The notes: generated from the sequence alone by a model not told the origin. A stretch of DNA of 64,000 nt from Frateuria_A sp051900415 (GCF_051900415.1 NZ_JBHZGL010000002.1:310001-374000); one strand, 5' to 3'; counted from the first letter of the stretch, positions 1 to 8,950 are shown. Program-made: numbers and translations.

Positions 1-359
1 TCTCGCCGTTCGAGAAGAGCATGGTCGCCCCGATCGAGAAGGCGATCATGGCCTCGGACATCGGCGTCACGCCGACCACCGCCGGCACCGTGATCCGCCT
101 GAACATGCCGCCGCTGACCGAAGAGCGCCGCAAGGAGCTGGCCAAGCACGTGTCGCACGAAGGCGAGAATGCCAAGATCGCCATCCGCAACATCCGCCGC
201 GATGCCATGCAGAAGGTCAAGGACCTGCTCAAGGACAAGCAGATCAGCGAGGACGACGAGCGCCGCGCCGACGACGAGATCCAGAAGCTGACCGATCGTT
301 TCGTCAAGGAAGTGGACGGCGTGGTCAAGGCCAAGGAAGACGAGCTGATGGCGATTTGA
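1..359 (+). CDS. frr: Ribosome recycling factor, C-terminal part (5' end outside window)
   Basis: Ribosome recycling factor works with EF-G to split post-termination ribosomes; it is cytoplasmic and essential. The frame opens at base 3 without a start codon and runs about 118 codons to a TGA at 357-359. The family is about 185 residues, so roughly the first third is missing. Family-typical stretches are visible: FEKSMVAPIEKAI near the edge, then PPLTEERRKELAKHV and IAIRNIRRDAMQ, followed by the charged C-terminal helix. The next gene is uppS, as in the usual frr-uppS-cdsA order. Confidence 0.96.
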   Translation, partial: SPFEKSMVAPIEKAIMASDIGVTPTTAGTVIRLNMPPLTEERRKELAKHVSHEGENAKIAIRNIRRDAMQKVKDLLKDKQISEDDERRADDEIQKLTDRFVKEVDGVVKAKEDELMAI

Positions 360-407
360 GCGGCTTTCCGCTCATTGCCATGAACGCGACGCGGCGCTTT
401 TGCTTCG

Positions 408-553
408 CTCCCTCTCCCCTCCGGGGAGAGGGTTGGGGTGAGGGGTCACTCTTGCGAAGTATCCTCATCAGGGCCCACACGGACGACCGTCCCGGCGAGC
501 CACGACCCCTCATCCGACCCTTCGGGCCACCTTCTCCCCGCAGGGGAGAAGGG
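408..553. repeat. R2 palindrome pair between frr and uppS
   Basis: Two R2 elements face each other. The left copy (408-446) is a CCCTCTCCCC/GGGGAGAGGG palindrome followed by GGTTGGGGTGAGGGG. The right copy (506-553) is the inverted version with CACCTTCTCCCCGCAGGGGA. The purine-rich end of the right copy (AGAAGGG, 547-553) stops 11 nt before the uppS ATG and may serve as a weak Shine-Dalgarno sequence (inference). The same family recurs throughout the window. Confidence 0.8.
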
Positions 554-564
554 ATGATTCGCGC

Positions 565-1287
565 ATGAGCATCCCCGGCCACATCGCCATCGTGATGGAC
601 GGCAACGGCCGCTGGGCGAAGGCGCGCCTGCGCCCGCGCAGCTTCGGCCACAACGCCGGCCGCAAGGCCGTGCGCGAGGTCGTCGAAGGCTGCCTGCGCC
701 AGGGCGTGGAGGCGCTGACGTTGTTCGCCTTCTCCAGCGAGAACTGGCGCCGTCCCGATGAGGAAGTCGGCGCGTTGATGGAACTGTTCCTGCGGGCCCT
801 GGACAAGGAAGTCGACGAACTTCACGAACAGGGCGTGCGCCTGCGCTTCATCGGCGACCTCAGCGCATTCAACGCCGAGCTGCGCAAGCGCATGGAGCTG
901 GCCATGGCGCGCACCGCCGGCAACCTCAAGCTCGCGCTGAACATCGCGGTGAACTACGGCGGCCGCTGGGACATCGTGCATGCCGCCCGCCAGGCCGCCA
1001 TCGCGGTGGCGCAGGGCGAGCTTCGGGTGGAGGACATCGACGAGGCACGCCTGGGCGGCTACACGTCCCTGGCCGAACTGCCGCCGCTGGATCTGTTCAT
1101 CCGCACCGGCGGCGAAGTGCGCGTCAGCAATTTCCTGCTCTGGCAGATCGCCTACGCCGAGCTCTACTTCACCGACACCTTGTGGCCGGATTTCGACCAG
1201 GCATGCCTGGCCCGCGCCATCGAGGATTTCGACCGCCGCGAACGCCGCTACGGCAAAACCGGCGAGCAGGTCGCCCGATCCGTATGA
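565..1287 (+). CDS. uppS: Undecaprenyl diphosphate synthase (cis-prenyltransferase)
   Basis: Condenses farnesyl diphosphate with isopentenyl diphosphate units in cis to make C55 undecaprenyl diphosphate, the lipid carrier for peptidoglycan and O-antigen. 240 residues, a typical length. The N-terminal HIAIVMDGNGRWA motif carries the catalytic Asp (D12). FAFSSENWRRP and the C-terminal LDLFIRTGGEVRVSNFLLWQ are cis-prenyltransferase signatures. The start is placed just before MSIPGHIAIVMDGN because upstream sequence in this frame is R2 repeat. cdsA follows after 27 nt, so the two are probably cotranscribed. ispA at 20.0 kb makes its allylic substrate. Confidence 0.97.
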   Translation: MSIPGHIAIVMDGNGRWAKARLRPRSFGHNAGRKAVREVVEGCLRQGVEALTLFAFSSENWRRPDEEVGALMELFLRALDKEVDELHEQGVRLRFIGDLSAFNAELRKRMELAMARTAGNLKLALNIAVNYGGRWDIVHAARQAAIAVAQGELRVEDIDEARLGGYTSLAELPPLDLFIRTGGEVRVSNFLLWQIAYAELYFTDTLWPDFDQACLARAIEDFDRRERRYGKTGEQVARSV

Positions 1288-1314
1288 TCGATCGGTAAAC
1301 CCCAAGGATCCTCG

Positions 1315-2136
1315 ATGCTGCTCCAACGCACCCTCACTGCCCTGCTGCTCGCGCCCCTGGCGATTTTGGTGATCCTGCTACCGCCGGGCTGGACCTGGCT
1401 GTTCGCGCTGGTGACCGTGGCCGCCTTTCTGGCCGGGCTGTGGGAGTGGACACGTCTGTCCGGCCTGCGCAACCGGCCCGTGCGCGCCCTGCTGCTGGGG
1501 GGCGCGCTGGTTGTCTTTGCGCTGCTCTGGTGGCTGCGCGACACGATCCAGTGGCCAGTCCTGGTCGTGGGGGCCGCCTGGTGGGCGCTGGCCTGCGTGT
1601 GGCTCAAGCACTTCGCGTTCGCGGCTGCGCCCACGACGGAAAACCGCAATCTCAAGCTTGCCGCCGGCGCCCTGGTGATCTTCCCGGCGTTCGTAGGCCT
1701 GCTGGCGATCCACGCGAGCGAGCCCTACGGCCATTGGTGGACGTTGCTGACACTGTTGATCGTCTGGGCGGCCGACATCGGGGCCTATTTCAGCGGGCGC
1801 TTCCTGGGCAAGCGCAAGCTGGCACCCAACATCAGTCCCGGCAAGACCTGGGCCGGTGTATGTGGCGCCCTCATCGCGGGCGCACTGGTGGCAGTCGTCG
1901 GTGGCGCGCTGCTGGGCGTGGGAGGTTGGCGCCTGCTTGCACTGGCGCTGCTGGCGGTACTCACCGTGGCCGCCTCGGTAGTCGGCGACCTCATCGAGAG
2001 CCTAATGAAGCGCCATGCCCAGGTGAAAGATTCCGGGCGCATGTTCCCCGGCCACGGCGGGCTGCTCGACCGCATGGACAGCGTGTTTGCCGCAGTGCCG
2101 GTGTTCGCGCTGGGCAAGCTGCTGCTTGGCCTATGA
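1315..2136 (+). CDS. cdsA: Phosphatidate cytidylyltransferase (CDP-diacylglycerol synthase)
   Basis: Integral inner-membrane enzyme that converts phosphatidic acid and CTP to CDP-diacylglycerol, the branch point of phospholipid synthesis. 273 residues with several hydrophobic segments from the N-terminus onward. The C-terminal family signature is intact: SLMKRHAQVKDSGR followed by FPGHGGLLDRMDS, the S-x-x-K-R ... K-D ... H-G-G-x-x-D-R-x-D pattern. The stop overlaps the dxr start by 4 nt (ATGA), indicating translational coupling. PgpA (53.9 kb) acts later in the phosphatidylglycerol branch. Confidence 0.96.
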   Translation: MLLQRTLTALLLAPLAILVILLPPGWTWLFALVTVAAFLAGLWEWTRLSGLRNRPVRALLLGGALVVFALLWWLRDTIQWPVLVVGAAWWALACVWLKHFAFAAAPTTENRNLKLAAGALVIFPAFVGLLAIHASEPYGHWWTLLTLLIVWAADIGAYFSGRFLGKRKLAPNISPGKTWAGVCGALIAGALVAVVGGALLGVGGWRLLALALLAVLTVAASVVGDLIESLMKRHAQVKDSGRMFPGHGGLLDRMDSVFAAVPVFALGKLLLGL

Positions 2137-3323
2137 GTAACGTCGCACCCCGCCGGGTCGCCGTGCTGGGCGCCACCGGCTCGATCGGCGGCAGCACGCT
2201 GGACGTGATTGCCCGCCATCCCGATCGCTTTCGCGCCAGCGTGCTGGTCGCCAACCGCAGCGTCGAAGCGTTGGTCGCGCTGTGCGTCACGCATCGGCCG
2301 GAGCTGGCGATCGTGGCCGATCCGGCCATGGAAGGCGCGCTGGCTCGCCAGCTCGCCGCCGCCGGCGTGCCGTGCGAAGTGGCGAGCGGTGCCGAAGCGA
2401 TCACCGCCGCGGCGGCCGGCCCGCTGTGCGATATCGTGGTCGCCGCCATCGTCGGCGCCGCCGGGCTGGATTCGACCCTGGCCGCCGCACGCGCGGGCAA
2501 GCGCCTGCTGCTGGCCAACAAGGAGTCGATCGTGATGGCCGGGGCGCTGCTGCTGGCCGCGCTGCGCGAAGGCGGCGGCGAGTTGGTGCCGGTCGACTCC
2601 GAACACAACGCGATCTTCCAGTGCCTGCCTGGCGGCCGGCCGGAACTCGACGCGCACGGCGTGCGGCGGTTGATCCTGACCGCCTCCGGCGGCCCGTTCC
2701 GCGGCCGCAACCGCGCCGAGCTCGCCAGCGTCACGCCGGAACAGGCCTGCAAGCATCCCAACTGGGTGATGGGCCGCAAGATCTCGGTCGACTCGGCCAC
2801 CCTGATGAACAAGGGCCTGGAAGTGATCGAGGCGCACCACCTGTTCGGTGCCGCGCCCGGGCGCATCGAGGTCGTGGTGCACCCGCAGAGCATGATCCAT
2901 TCGATGGTCGAGTACGCCGACGGCTCGGTGCTGGCCCAGCTGGGCAACCCGGACATGCGCACGGCGATCGCCCACGCGCTGGCCTGGCCCGAGCGGATCG
3001 AGGCGGGCGTGGCGCCGCTGGACCTGGCCGCCTGCGCCCCGCTGGCCTTCGAGAAGCCGGATCTGGAAACCTTCCGCTGCCTGGCGCTGGCCTTCGCTGC
3101 CCTGCGCGAGGGAGGCGACGCCCCGGCAATCCTCAACGCGGCCAACGAGGTCGCAGTGGAGGCCTTCCTGGCCGGTGCACTGCCGTTCCTGTCGATCGCC
3201 GATCTCGTCGAGGGGGTGCTTGCGGAACTGCCGGCGCAGCCTGTGGTCGATGTCCAGACGCTGCGCGAGCGCGATGCGCAGGCACGTTCAGTGGCACGGC
3301 GGAAGTTGCGCACGGCTTGCTGA
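2133..3323 (+). CDS. dxr: 1-deoxy-D-xylulose 5-phosphate reductoisomerase
   Basis: NADPH-dependent second step of the MEP isoprenoid pathway, making 2-C-methyl-D-erythritol 4-phosphate. 396 residues, standard for the family. VAVLGATGSIG (residues 9-19) is the NADPH-binding loop. LLANKESIVMAG, the metal site DSEHNAIFQCL, the flexible loop TASGGPFRGR and WVMGRKISVDSATLMNKGLE are all present. The reading frame stays open upstream inside cdsA, but homology begins at the ATG overlapping the cdsA stop. The product feeds uppS and ispA substrates. A dxs gene is not seen in the window. Confidence 0.97.
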   Translation: MSNVAPRRVAVLGATGSIGGSTLDVIARHPDRFRASVLVANRSVEALVALCVTHRPELAIVADPAMEGALARQLAAAGVPCEVASGAEAITAAAAGPLCDIVVAAIVGAAGLDSTLAAARAGKRLLLANKESIVMAGALLLAALREGGGELVPVDSEHNAIFQCLPGGRPELDAHGVRRLILTASGGPFRGRNRAELASVTPEQACKHPNWVMGRKISVDSATLMNKGLEVIEAHHLFGAAPGRIEVVVHPQSMIHSMVEYADGSVLAQLGNPDMRTAIAHALAWPERIEAGVAPLDLAACAPLAFEKPDLETFRCLALAFAALREGGDAPAILNAANEVAVEAFLAGALPFLSIADLVEGVLAELPAQPVVDVQTLRERDAQARSVARRKLRTAC

Positions 3324-3360
3324 TAAGCTCGGACAGAGAAGTACCTCCCCAGGTTTTTAG

Positions 3361-4707
3361 ATGAATCCCTTCTTCGGCTCGGTGTTCTGGTTGCTGGTCA
3401 CGCTGGGCGTGCTGGTGACCTTCCATGAGTTCGGTCACTACTGGGTCGCACGCCGCTGCGGCGTCAAGGTGCTGCGCTTTTCGGTCGGCTTCGGTCGGGC
3501 CGTGTGGAAGCGCATCGGTCGCGACGGCACCGAATACCAGGTCGCGATGATCCCGCTCGGCGGCTACGTGAAGATGCTCGACGCGCGCGAGGGCGATGTC
3601 GACCCGGCACTGCGCGAGGTCGAGTTCACCAGCAAGAGCGTGTGGAAGCGGATCGCCATCGTCATCGCCGGCCCAGGCTTCAACCTGATCTTCGCGGTGG
3701 CCGCGCTCTGGCTGATGTTCATGCTCGGTCGCCCGGACGCCGCGCCGGTGGTGACCGCCACGCCCGGCAGCATGGCCGCGGTCGCCGGCATCCAGTCCGG
3801 CGACCGCCTGCTGCGCGTGGACGGCGAGCCGGTGGCGACCATGAGCGACGCGATGGACGGTATCGCCACCGCCCTGCTCGGCCGCGAACCGCTGCCGATG
3901 GTGGTCAAGGGTCGCGACGGCAGCCAGCGCGACGTGGTGCTTCCGCTGCAGGAATTGCCGGCCGGCCGCAGCATCGACAAGTATTTCAACAAGCTGGGCC
4001 TGAAGCTGGCTCCGCCGCCTGCGGTCGCTGCCACGGTCGTGCCGGGCCAGCCGGCCGCACAGGCAGGCATGCAATCGGGCGACGTGCTGGAGGCGGTCAA
4101 CGGCAAGCCGGTGGTCGATTTCGACGCGTTCGCCAAGGCCATCCGCGAGGCGTCGGCGCAGTCGCCCAAGCTGGACGTGACCGTGCGCCGCGGCCAGCAG
4201 ACCCTGCACCTGCCCGTGGTGGCCCGCTATGAATCGCTGCAGGGGCAACCGGCCCGGTGGTCGGTCGGCGTCGGCGCGATCCCGCCGGAAAACGCCACGC
4301 GCCGCTACGGCCCGGTCAAGGCGCTCAGCGCAGCGCTTGGATCCACCTGGGACACCACCCGCCAGACCTTCACCATGATCGGCAAGATGGTCACCGGCGA
4401 CGCTTCGACGAAGAACCTGTCGGGCGTGATCGGCATCGCCCAGGTGGCCAACCAGTCCGCCCAGGCGGGGCTGCCATACTTCCTCAACTTCCTGGCGCTG
4501 GTGTCGCTGAGCCTGGCGATCCTCAACCTGCTGCCGATCCCCGTCTTGGACGGCGGTCACCTGCTGTATTACCTTATCGAGTTGGTCAAAGGCAGCCCGG
4601 TAAGCGAGCGGACCCAGATGATCGGCCAGTACATCGGCCTGGTCCTGCTGTTCACGCTGATGGGGCTGGCGTTCTACAACGACATACACCGCACCCTGCT
4701 TTCGTGA
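3361..4707 (+). CDS. rseP: Site-2 zinc protease RseP (RIP metalloprotease)
   Basis: Inner-membrane protease that cuts RseA within the membrane after DegS and releases sigma-E during envelope stress. 448 residues. The first membrane segment carries the zinc motif HEFGH (residues 22-26). Two PDZ domains lie in the middle (about 125-200 and 220-300, with GIQSGDRLLRVDGEPV and GMQSGDVLEAVNGKPV). The third zinc ligand is in LDGGH (396-400), followed by a final membrane segment. It starts 37 nt after dxr and is followed by bamA, a usual neighbour and a sigma-E target in other species. Confidence 0.97.
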   Translation: MNPFFGSVFWLLVTLGVLVTFHEFGHYWVARRCGVKVLRFSVGFGRAVWKRIGRDGTEYQVAMIPLGGYVKMLDAREGDVDPALREVEFTSKSVWKRIAIVIAGPGFNLIFAVAALWLMFMLGRPDAAPVVTATPGSMAAVAGIQSGDRLLRVDGEPVATMSDAMDGIATALLGREPLPMVVKGRDGSQRDVVLPLQELPAGRSIDKYFNKLGLKLAPPPAVAATVVPGQPAAQAGMQSGDVLEAVNGKPVVDFDAFAKAIREASAQSPKLDVTVRRGQQTLHLPVVARYESLQGQPARWSVGVGAIPPENATRRYGPVKALSAALGSTWDTTRQTFTMIGKMVTGDASTKNLSGVIGIAQVANQSAQAGLPYFLNFLALVSLSLAILNLLPIPVLDGGHLLYYLIELVKGSPVSERTQMIGQYIGLVLLFTLMGLAFYNDIHRTLLS

Positions 4708-4816
4708 CGCGCGCGCTCTTCCCCGCGGCCATCGGCCCCGCCGTGGCAGTGACGCCCGCCGCGGCGCGCGGGTGCATTCCGGGACAGGGTTCGGCCCTTT
4801 CCCGTCCGTACATGCT

Positions 4817-4845
4817 GGAACGGCCTTGCGGCCGGCCGTCGGAAT
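4817..4845 (+). promoter_or_regulatory. Possible sigma-E-type promoter for bamA
   Basis: GGAACGG at 4817-4823, then 15 nt, then TCGGAA at 4839-4844. This resembles the extracytoplasmic sigma-E pattern (GGAACTT, about 15 nt, TCTAA-like). The inferred start of transcription would lie near 4850, about 15 nt before the bamA ATG. bamA is a sigma-E target in enterobacteria; its use here is inference from spacing and the GGAAC box only. Confidence 0.35.
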
Positions 4846-4863
4846 AACCCACCGGAATCGACG

Positions 4864-7251
4864 ATGAAGCGTATCGCCGCCCTGCTACTGCTTGCCTCCC
4901 TCTCGGCCAACGTCCTGGCGTTCGAGCCGTTCGTCGTTTCCGACATCCGCATCGATGGCCTCAGCCGCATTTCGGCTGGCACGGTCTACACCTATCTGCC
5001 GGTGAACAAGGGCGACCGGCTGACGGACGAGGAGGCCGCCCGGGCGATCCGCGCCCTCTACGACACCAAGTTCTTCAGCGACGTGGAGCTCTCGCGCGAG
5101 GGCAGCATCCTGGTGATCAAGGTGGTCGAGCGCCCGTCCATCGCCAAGCTCACCCTGCGCGGCAACAAGGACATCAAGGAAGAAGACCTGCGCAAAGGCC
5201 TGAAGGAGATCGGCCTGTCCGAAGGCGAAACCTTCGACCGGCTCTCGCTCGACCGCGTGCAGCAGGAGCTGATCCGCCAGTACTACAACCGCGGCAAGTA
5301 CAACGTCTCGGTCGACCCGCACGTGACCCGGCTGGACCGCAACCGCGTAGCGATCGACATCGAGATCCGCGAGGGCAAGGCCGCGCGCATCAAGCAACTC
5401 AACATCGTCGGCAACACCGCATTCACCGACAAGGACATCCGCGAAGACTTCGAGTCCGACACCAGCAATCTGATGTCGTGGTACTCCAAGGACGACCAGT
5501 ACTCGCGCGAAAAGCTTTCCGGCGATCTGGAGAAGCTGCAGTCCTACTACATGGACCGCGGCTACGCCGACTTCGGCGTGGATTCCACCCAGGTCACCAT
5601 CGCGCCGGACAAGCGCGCCATGTACATCGCCGCCAGCATCAAGGAAGGCGAGGTCTATACCGTCTCGGACGTGCACCTGCTCGGCGAGCTGATCCTGCCC
5701 GAAGAAGTGCTGCGCAAGCTGGTGTTCGTCAAGAAGGGCGACACCTTCAACCGCGCGCGGGTCGAAGCGACCTCCGATTCGATCAAGAGCATCCTGGCCA
5801 ACATCGGCTATGCCTACGCCAAGGTCACCCCGGTGCCCAAGCTCGACAAGGACAAGCGCACCGTCGACATGACCTTTTTCATCGAACCGGGCCAGCGCGT
5901 GTACGTGCGCCGGGTGGTGTTCCAGGGCAACACCCGTACCGAGGACGATGTGCTGCGCCGCGAGATGCGCCAGCTCGAGGGCACGGTGTACTCGCAGGCG
6001 GCGGTCGACCGCTCGAAGATCCGCCTGCAGCGCCTGGGCTACTTCAAGAAGGTCGACATCGACAAGCAGCGCGTGCCGGGCACGCAGGATGCGGTCGACG
6101 TCACCGTGAAGGTCGAGGAGCAGTCCGCCGGCAGCCTGATGTTCGGCGTCGGTTACTCGCAGTACTCGGGCATGATCCTCAACGCCTCGGTGTCGCAGAA
6201 CAACTTCCTGGGCACCGGCGACAGCTTCAGCGTAGGCGCCGAGCACAGCTCCTACTACTCGCGCGTCACGGCCAGCTATTACAACCCGTACCTGACCGAC
6301 AACAACATCGGCATCGGCTACAGCGCGACGTACTCGAAGACCGACTACGGCAATACGGACTTCGCGAACTACGAGAACAGCACCAAGGCGTTCTCCACCT
6401 ACCTGGGCATCCCGATCAGCGAAACCGACGGCCTGCGCGTGGGCCTGGGCCTGTCCAGCAACAAGATCAACACCTACCAGAACATCACGCCGCAGGTGCT
6501 GGTCGACTACCAGAACGCCATCGGCAACCGGACCGTGCACACCTGGACCGGCACGCTGGGCTGGAACCACGACACCCGCAACGGCTACTGGGCGCCCACC
6601 CGCGGTGGCCTGCTCTCGGCCAGCACCGAGGTGGCGCTGCCCGGTTCGACCGTGCAGTACTGGAAGTTCATGGGCGAGGCCAACCATTACTGGCCCGTCG
6701 GCGGCGGCTTCGTGCTCTACCTGGACGGCCAGGTGGGCTACGGCGAGGCGTATGGCAACCAGACCTACAGCCGCACGTTCGGCGACTTCGTGGCCGGCCA
6801 GCCGTACGACTTCCCGTTCTGGGAGAATTTCTATTCCGGCGGCGTGCGCGACGTACGCGGTTTCCAGGACAACACGCTGGGTCCGAAGGTGTGTATCGGC
6901 TCGGCCGGAGGCGGCACGCCCAACGCCAACGGCACCTGCAACGGCGGCTACTACGCCCAGCCGATCGGCGGTGCGTTCAAGGTGCTGGGCACGGCGCAGG
7001 TGTTCATCCCGCTGCCGTTCCTCAAGGACATCAACACCGCGCGCGTATCGGCGTTCGTCGACGTCGGCAATGCCTTCCGCAACTACCAGTCGTTCGACGC
7101 CAGCGATCTGCGCGCCTCGGCCGGTATCGCCCTGCAATGGCAGGCACCGATCGGCCCGCTGATCATCAACTTCGCCGTGCCGATCCGCTCCGACCCGATG
7201 GATCGCCACTACGAGGAGCGCATCCAGTTCACCTTCGGCAGCAACTTCTGA
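4864..7251 (+). CDS. bamA: Outer membrane protein assembly factor BamA
   Basis: Core of the BAM complex that folds beta-barrel proteins into the outer membrane. 795 residues. A signal peptide (about 1-19, ending ANVLA) is followed by five POTRA domains to about residue 420 and then a 16-strand barrel. The barrel contains the conserved VRGF motif (DVRGFQDN, near residue 664) and ends in an aromatic residue (GSNF), as expected for an outer-membrane protein. A strong terminator follows. The chaperone gene skp, often next downstream, is absent; lpxD comes next. Confidence 0.97.
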   Translation: MKRIAALLLLASLSANVLAFEPFVVSDIRIDGLSRISAGTVYTYLPVNKGDRLTDEEAARAIRALYDTKFFSDVELSREGSILVIKVVERPSIAKLTLRGNKDIKEEDLRKGLKEIGLSEGETFDRLSLDRVQQELIRQYYNRGKYNVSVDPHVTRLDRNRVAIDIEIREGKAARIKQLNIVGNTAFTDKDIREDFESDTSNLMSWYSKDDQYSREKLSGDLEKLQSYYMDRGYADFGVDSTQVTIAPDKRAMYIAASIKEGEVYTVSDVHLLGELILPEEVLRKLVFVKKGDTFNRARVEATSDSIKSILANIGYAYAKVTPVPKLDKDKRTVDMTFFIEPGQRVYVRRVVFQGNTRTEDDVLRREMRQLEGTVYSQAAVDRSKIRLQRLGYFKKVDIDKQRVPGTQDAVDVTVKVEEQSAGSLMFGVGYSQYSGMILNASVSQNNFLGTGDSFSVGAEHSSYYSRVTASYYNPYLTDNNIGIGYSATYSKTDYGNTDFANYENSTKAFSTYLGIPISETDGLRVGLGLSSNKINTYQNITPQVLVDYQNAIGNRTVHTWTGTLGWNHDTRNGYWAPTRGGLLSASTEVALPGSTVQYWKFMGEANHYWPVGGGFVLYLDGQVGYGEAYGNQTYSRTFGDFVAGQPYDFPFWENFYSGGVRDVRGFQDNTLGPKVCIGSAGGGTPNANGTCNGGYYAQPIGGAFKVLGTAQVFIPLPFLKDINTARVSAFVDVGNAFRNYQSFDASDLRASAGIALQWQAPIGPLIINFAVPIRSDPMDRHYEERIQFTFGSNF

Positions 7252-7274
7252 CCCGGTTGCAAAGGTTCCTCCCG

Positions 7275-7306
7275 AAACGCGGCCCCACCGGGCCGCGTTT
7301 TTGTTT
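7275..7306 (+). terminator. Rho-independent terminator after bamA
   Basis: A perfect 11-bp stem (7275-7285 with 7290-7300, built on ACGCGGCCC/GGGCCGCGT), a 4-nt CACC loop and a T-rich tail (TTGTTT, 7301-7306). It begins 23 nt after the bamA stop, so lpxD and the genes after it are at least partly separate from the bamA transcript. Confidence 0.88.
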
Positions 7307-7313
7307 GGGCCTT

Positions 7314-7380
7314 CTGCAGGAGCGCACCTGTGCGCGACCACCATGTCTCCCGGTCGCGCACAGGTGCGCTCCTGCAGGAA
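7314..7380. repeat. R1 palindrome (REP-like)
   Basis: Inverted repeat with arms CTGCAGGAGCGCACCTGTGC and its complement around a short centre. It is a variant of the R1 family (TGCAGG instead of TGTAGG at both ends). It lies directly behind the bamA terminator and ahead of lpxD. Confidence 0.85.
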
Positions 7381-7455
7381 GCCAAGCCGGCAGGCCTGCG
7401 GGAGTCGTCCCCCGCCCCGCCCTCGCCTACAATGCCCTGCCCCACAGGAGCGCGC

Positions 7456-8484
7456 ATGAGCGAGCACAACTACACGGTGGCCGAGCTGGCCGAGCGGTTC
7501 GGCTTCGCCTTCCACGGCGACGGTACGCGGCGGATCGGTGGCGTGGGCACGCTCGCCGCGGCGCAGCCGGACCAGCTCAGTTTCCTTTCCAACAGCAAAT
7601 ACACCGCCCAGCTGAAGGCCACGCGCGCGGGCGTCGTGGTCCTGCGCGAGGAAAACGTGGGCGACTGCCCCACCGCAGCGCTTATCGCCTCCGACCCCTA
7701 CGTCGCCTACGCGAAGATCGCCGCATTGTTCGAACGCCTCCCGGCAGCCCCCCGCGGCATCCATCCGAGCGCGGTGGTCGCCACCAGCGCGAAAGTGAGC
7801 GCCAGCGCCAGCATCGGTCCGCACTGCGTGATCGAGGATGGTGCGGTGGTCGAAGACGGCGCCGTGCTCGGCCCGCACTGCATCATCGGCCCCGATTGCA
7901 CGGTGGGCGCGCAATCGCGCCTGGTCGCGCGGGTGACGCTGGTCACGCGGGTGACGCTGGGCAGGCGCGTGCTGGTGCATGCGGGCGCGGTCATCGGCTC
8001 GGACGGGTTCGGCCTGGCGTTCGAACGCGACCACTGGATCAAGATTCCCCAGCTGGGCGGCGTGCGGATCGGCGACGACTGCGAAATCGGCGCGAACACC
8101 ACCATCGACCGCGGCGCGCTGGAAGACACTGTGCTGGAAGAGGATGTGCGCCTGGACAACCAGATCCAGATCGCCCACAACGTGCACGTCGGAGCACACA
8201 CGGCCATGGCCGGCTGCGCGGCGGTGGCCGGCAGCGCCCGGATCGGCCGCTACTGCCAGATCGGCGGAAACGCGGGCGTGATCGGCCATATCGAACTGGC
8301 CGACCGGGTTACCATTACCGCCAAGAGCCTGGTCACGCATTCGATTCGCGAGCCCGGCGAATATTCCTCGGGCGTGCCGCTGCAGGACAACCGCCAGTGG
8401 CGCAGGAACGCCGCCCGCTTCAAGCACCTGGATGAGTACGCGCGCCGGTTGTCGGCGCTGGAGAAGGACAGTAACGATGAGTGA
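7456..8484 (+). CDS. lpxD: UDP-3-O-(3-hydroxyacyl)glucosamine N-acyltransferase
   Basis: Third step of lipid A synthesis: adds the N-linked 3-hydroxyacyl chain to UDP-3-O-acylglucosamine in the cytoplasm. 342 residues. An N-terminal uridine-binding domain (to about 100, with FLSNSKY) is followed by a left-handed beta-helix of hexapeptide repeats (about 105-310) with GSDGFGLAFE and IAHNVHVGAHTAMAGC (the catalytic His region). The start is set at ATG 7456 because it has a good AGGAG 5 nt upstream and because earlier in-frame sequence is R1 repeat. It overlaps fabZ by 8 nt. Confidence 0.97.
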   Translation: MSEHNYTVAELAERFGFAFHGDGTRRIGGVGTLAAAQPDQLSFLSNSKYTAQLKATRAGVVVLREENVGDCPTAALIASDPYVAYAKIAALFERLPAAPRGIHPSAVVATSAKVSASASIGPHCVIEDGAVVEDGAVLGPHCIIGPDCTVGAQSRLVARVTLVTRVTLGRRVLVHAGAVIGSDGFGLAFERDHWIKIPQLGGVRIGDDCEIGANTTIDRGALEDTVLEEDVRLDNQIQIAHNVHVGAHTAMAGCAAVAGSARIGRYCQIGGNAGVIGHIELADRVTITAKSLVTHSIREPGEYSSGVPLQDNRQWRRNAARFKHLDEYARRLSALEKDSNDE

Positions 8485-8950
8485 CACCCCCGCGACGTGC
8501 GCCCTGCCGGTCAACGTGGAGCAGATCCAGCAACTGCTGCCGCACCGCTATCCGTTCCTGCTGGTCGACCGCGTGATCGAACTGGTGCCCGACAAGAGCG
8601 TGGTCGCGCTCAAGAACGTCACCATCAACGAGCACTTCTTCCTCGGCCATTTCCCTGGCCATCCGGTGATGCCGGGCGTGCTGATCGTCGAGGCGATGGC
8701 CCAGGCTGCTGGCCTCCTGACGCAGATCTCCAGCCGCCTCAAGGGTGACCAGGGCAGCCCGCTGTTCTATCTGGCCAAGGTCGACAACGCCCGCTTCAAT
8801 GCCCCGGTGGTGCCGGGCGACCAGTTGCGGCTGGAGGTCTCGCTCAAGCGCCTGATGCGCGGCATGGGCCTGTTCGTCGCCCGCTCGCTGGTCGATGGCA
8901 AGGAAGTGGCCAGCTGCGAGCTGATGTGCGCCGCGAGGTCCGACAAATGA
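8477..8950 (+). CDS. fabZ: (3R)-hydroxyacyl-ACP dehydratase FabZ
   Basis: Dehydrates 3-hydroxyacyl-ACP in fatty acid elongation and competes with LpxA/LpxD for hydroxyacyl-ACP. 157 residues in a single hotdog fold. LLPHRYPFLLVDRV and HFPGHPVMPGVLIVEAMAQ are present; the catalytic His and Glu are H58 and E72 with the usual 14-residue spacing. The start inside the lpxD end gives an 8-nt overlap, and the stop overlaps the lpxA ATG by 4 nt, so lpxD-fabZ-lpxA are tightly coupled. Confidence 0.97.
   Translation: MSDTPATCALPVNVEQIQQLLPHRYPFLLVDRVIELVPDKSVVALKNVTINEHFFLGHFPGHPVMPGVLIVEAMAQAAGLLTQISSRLKGDQGSPLFYLAKVDNARFNAPVVPGDQLRLEVSLKRLMRGMGLFVARSLVDGKEVASCELMCAARSDK

Noticed and set aside
7924..7962. 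Direct repeat GGGTGACGCTGG in lpxD as a possible recent duplication
   Set aside because: It encodes part of the hexapeptide-repeat beta-helix, where such internal similarity is normal, and LpxD length is standard.
4885..8514. Very long open frame on the minus strand (1209 codons) antisense to bamA and lpxD
   Set aside because: Composition is typical of the antisense of GC-rich genes, it has no recognisable domain, and it is fully covered by conserved plus-strand genes.
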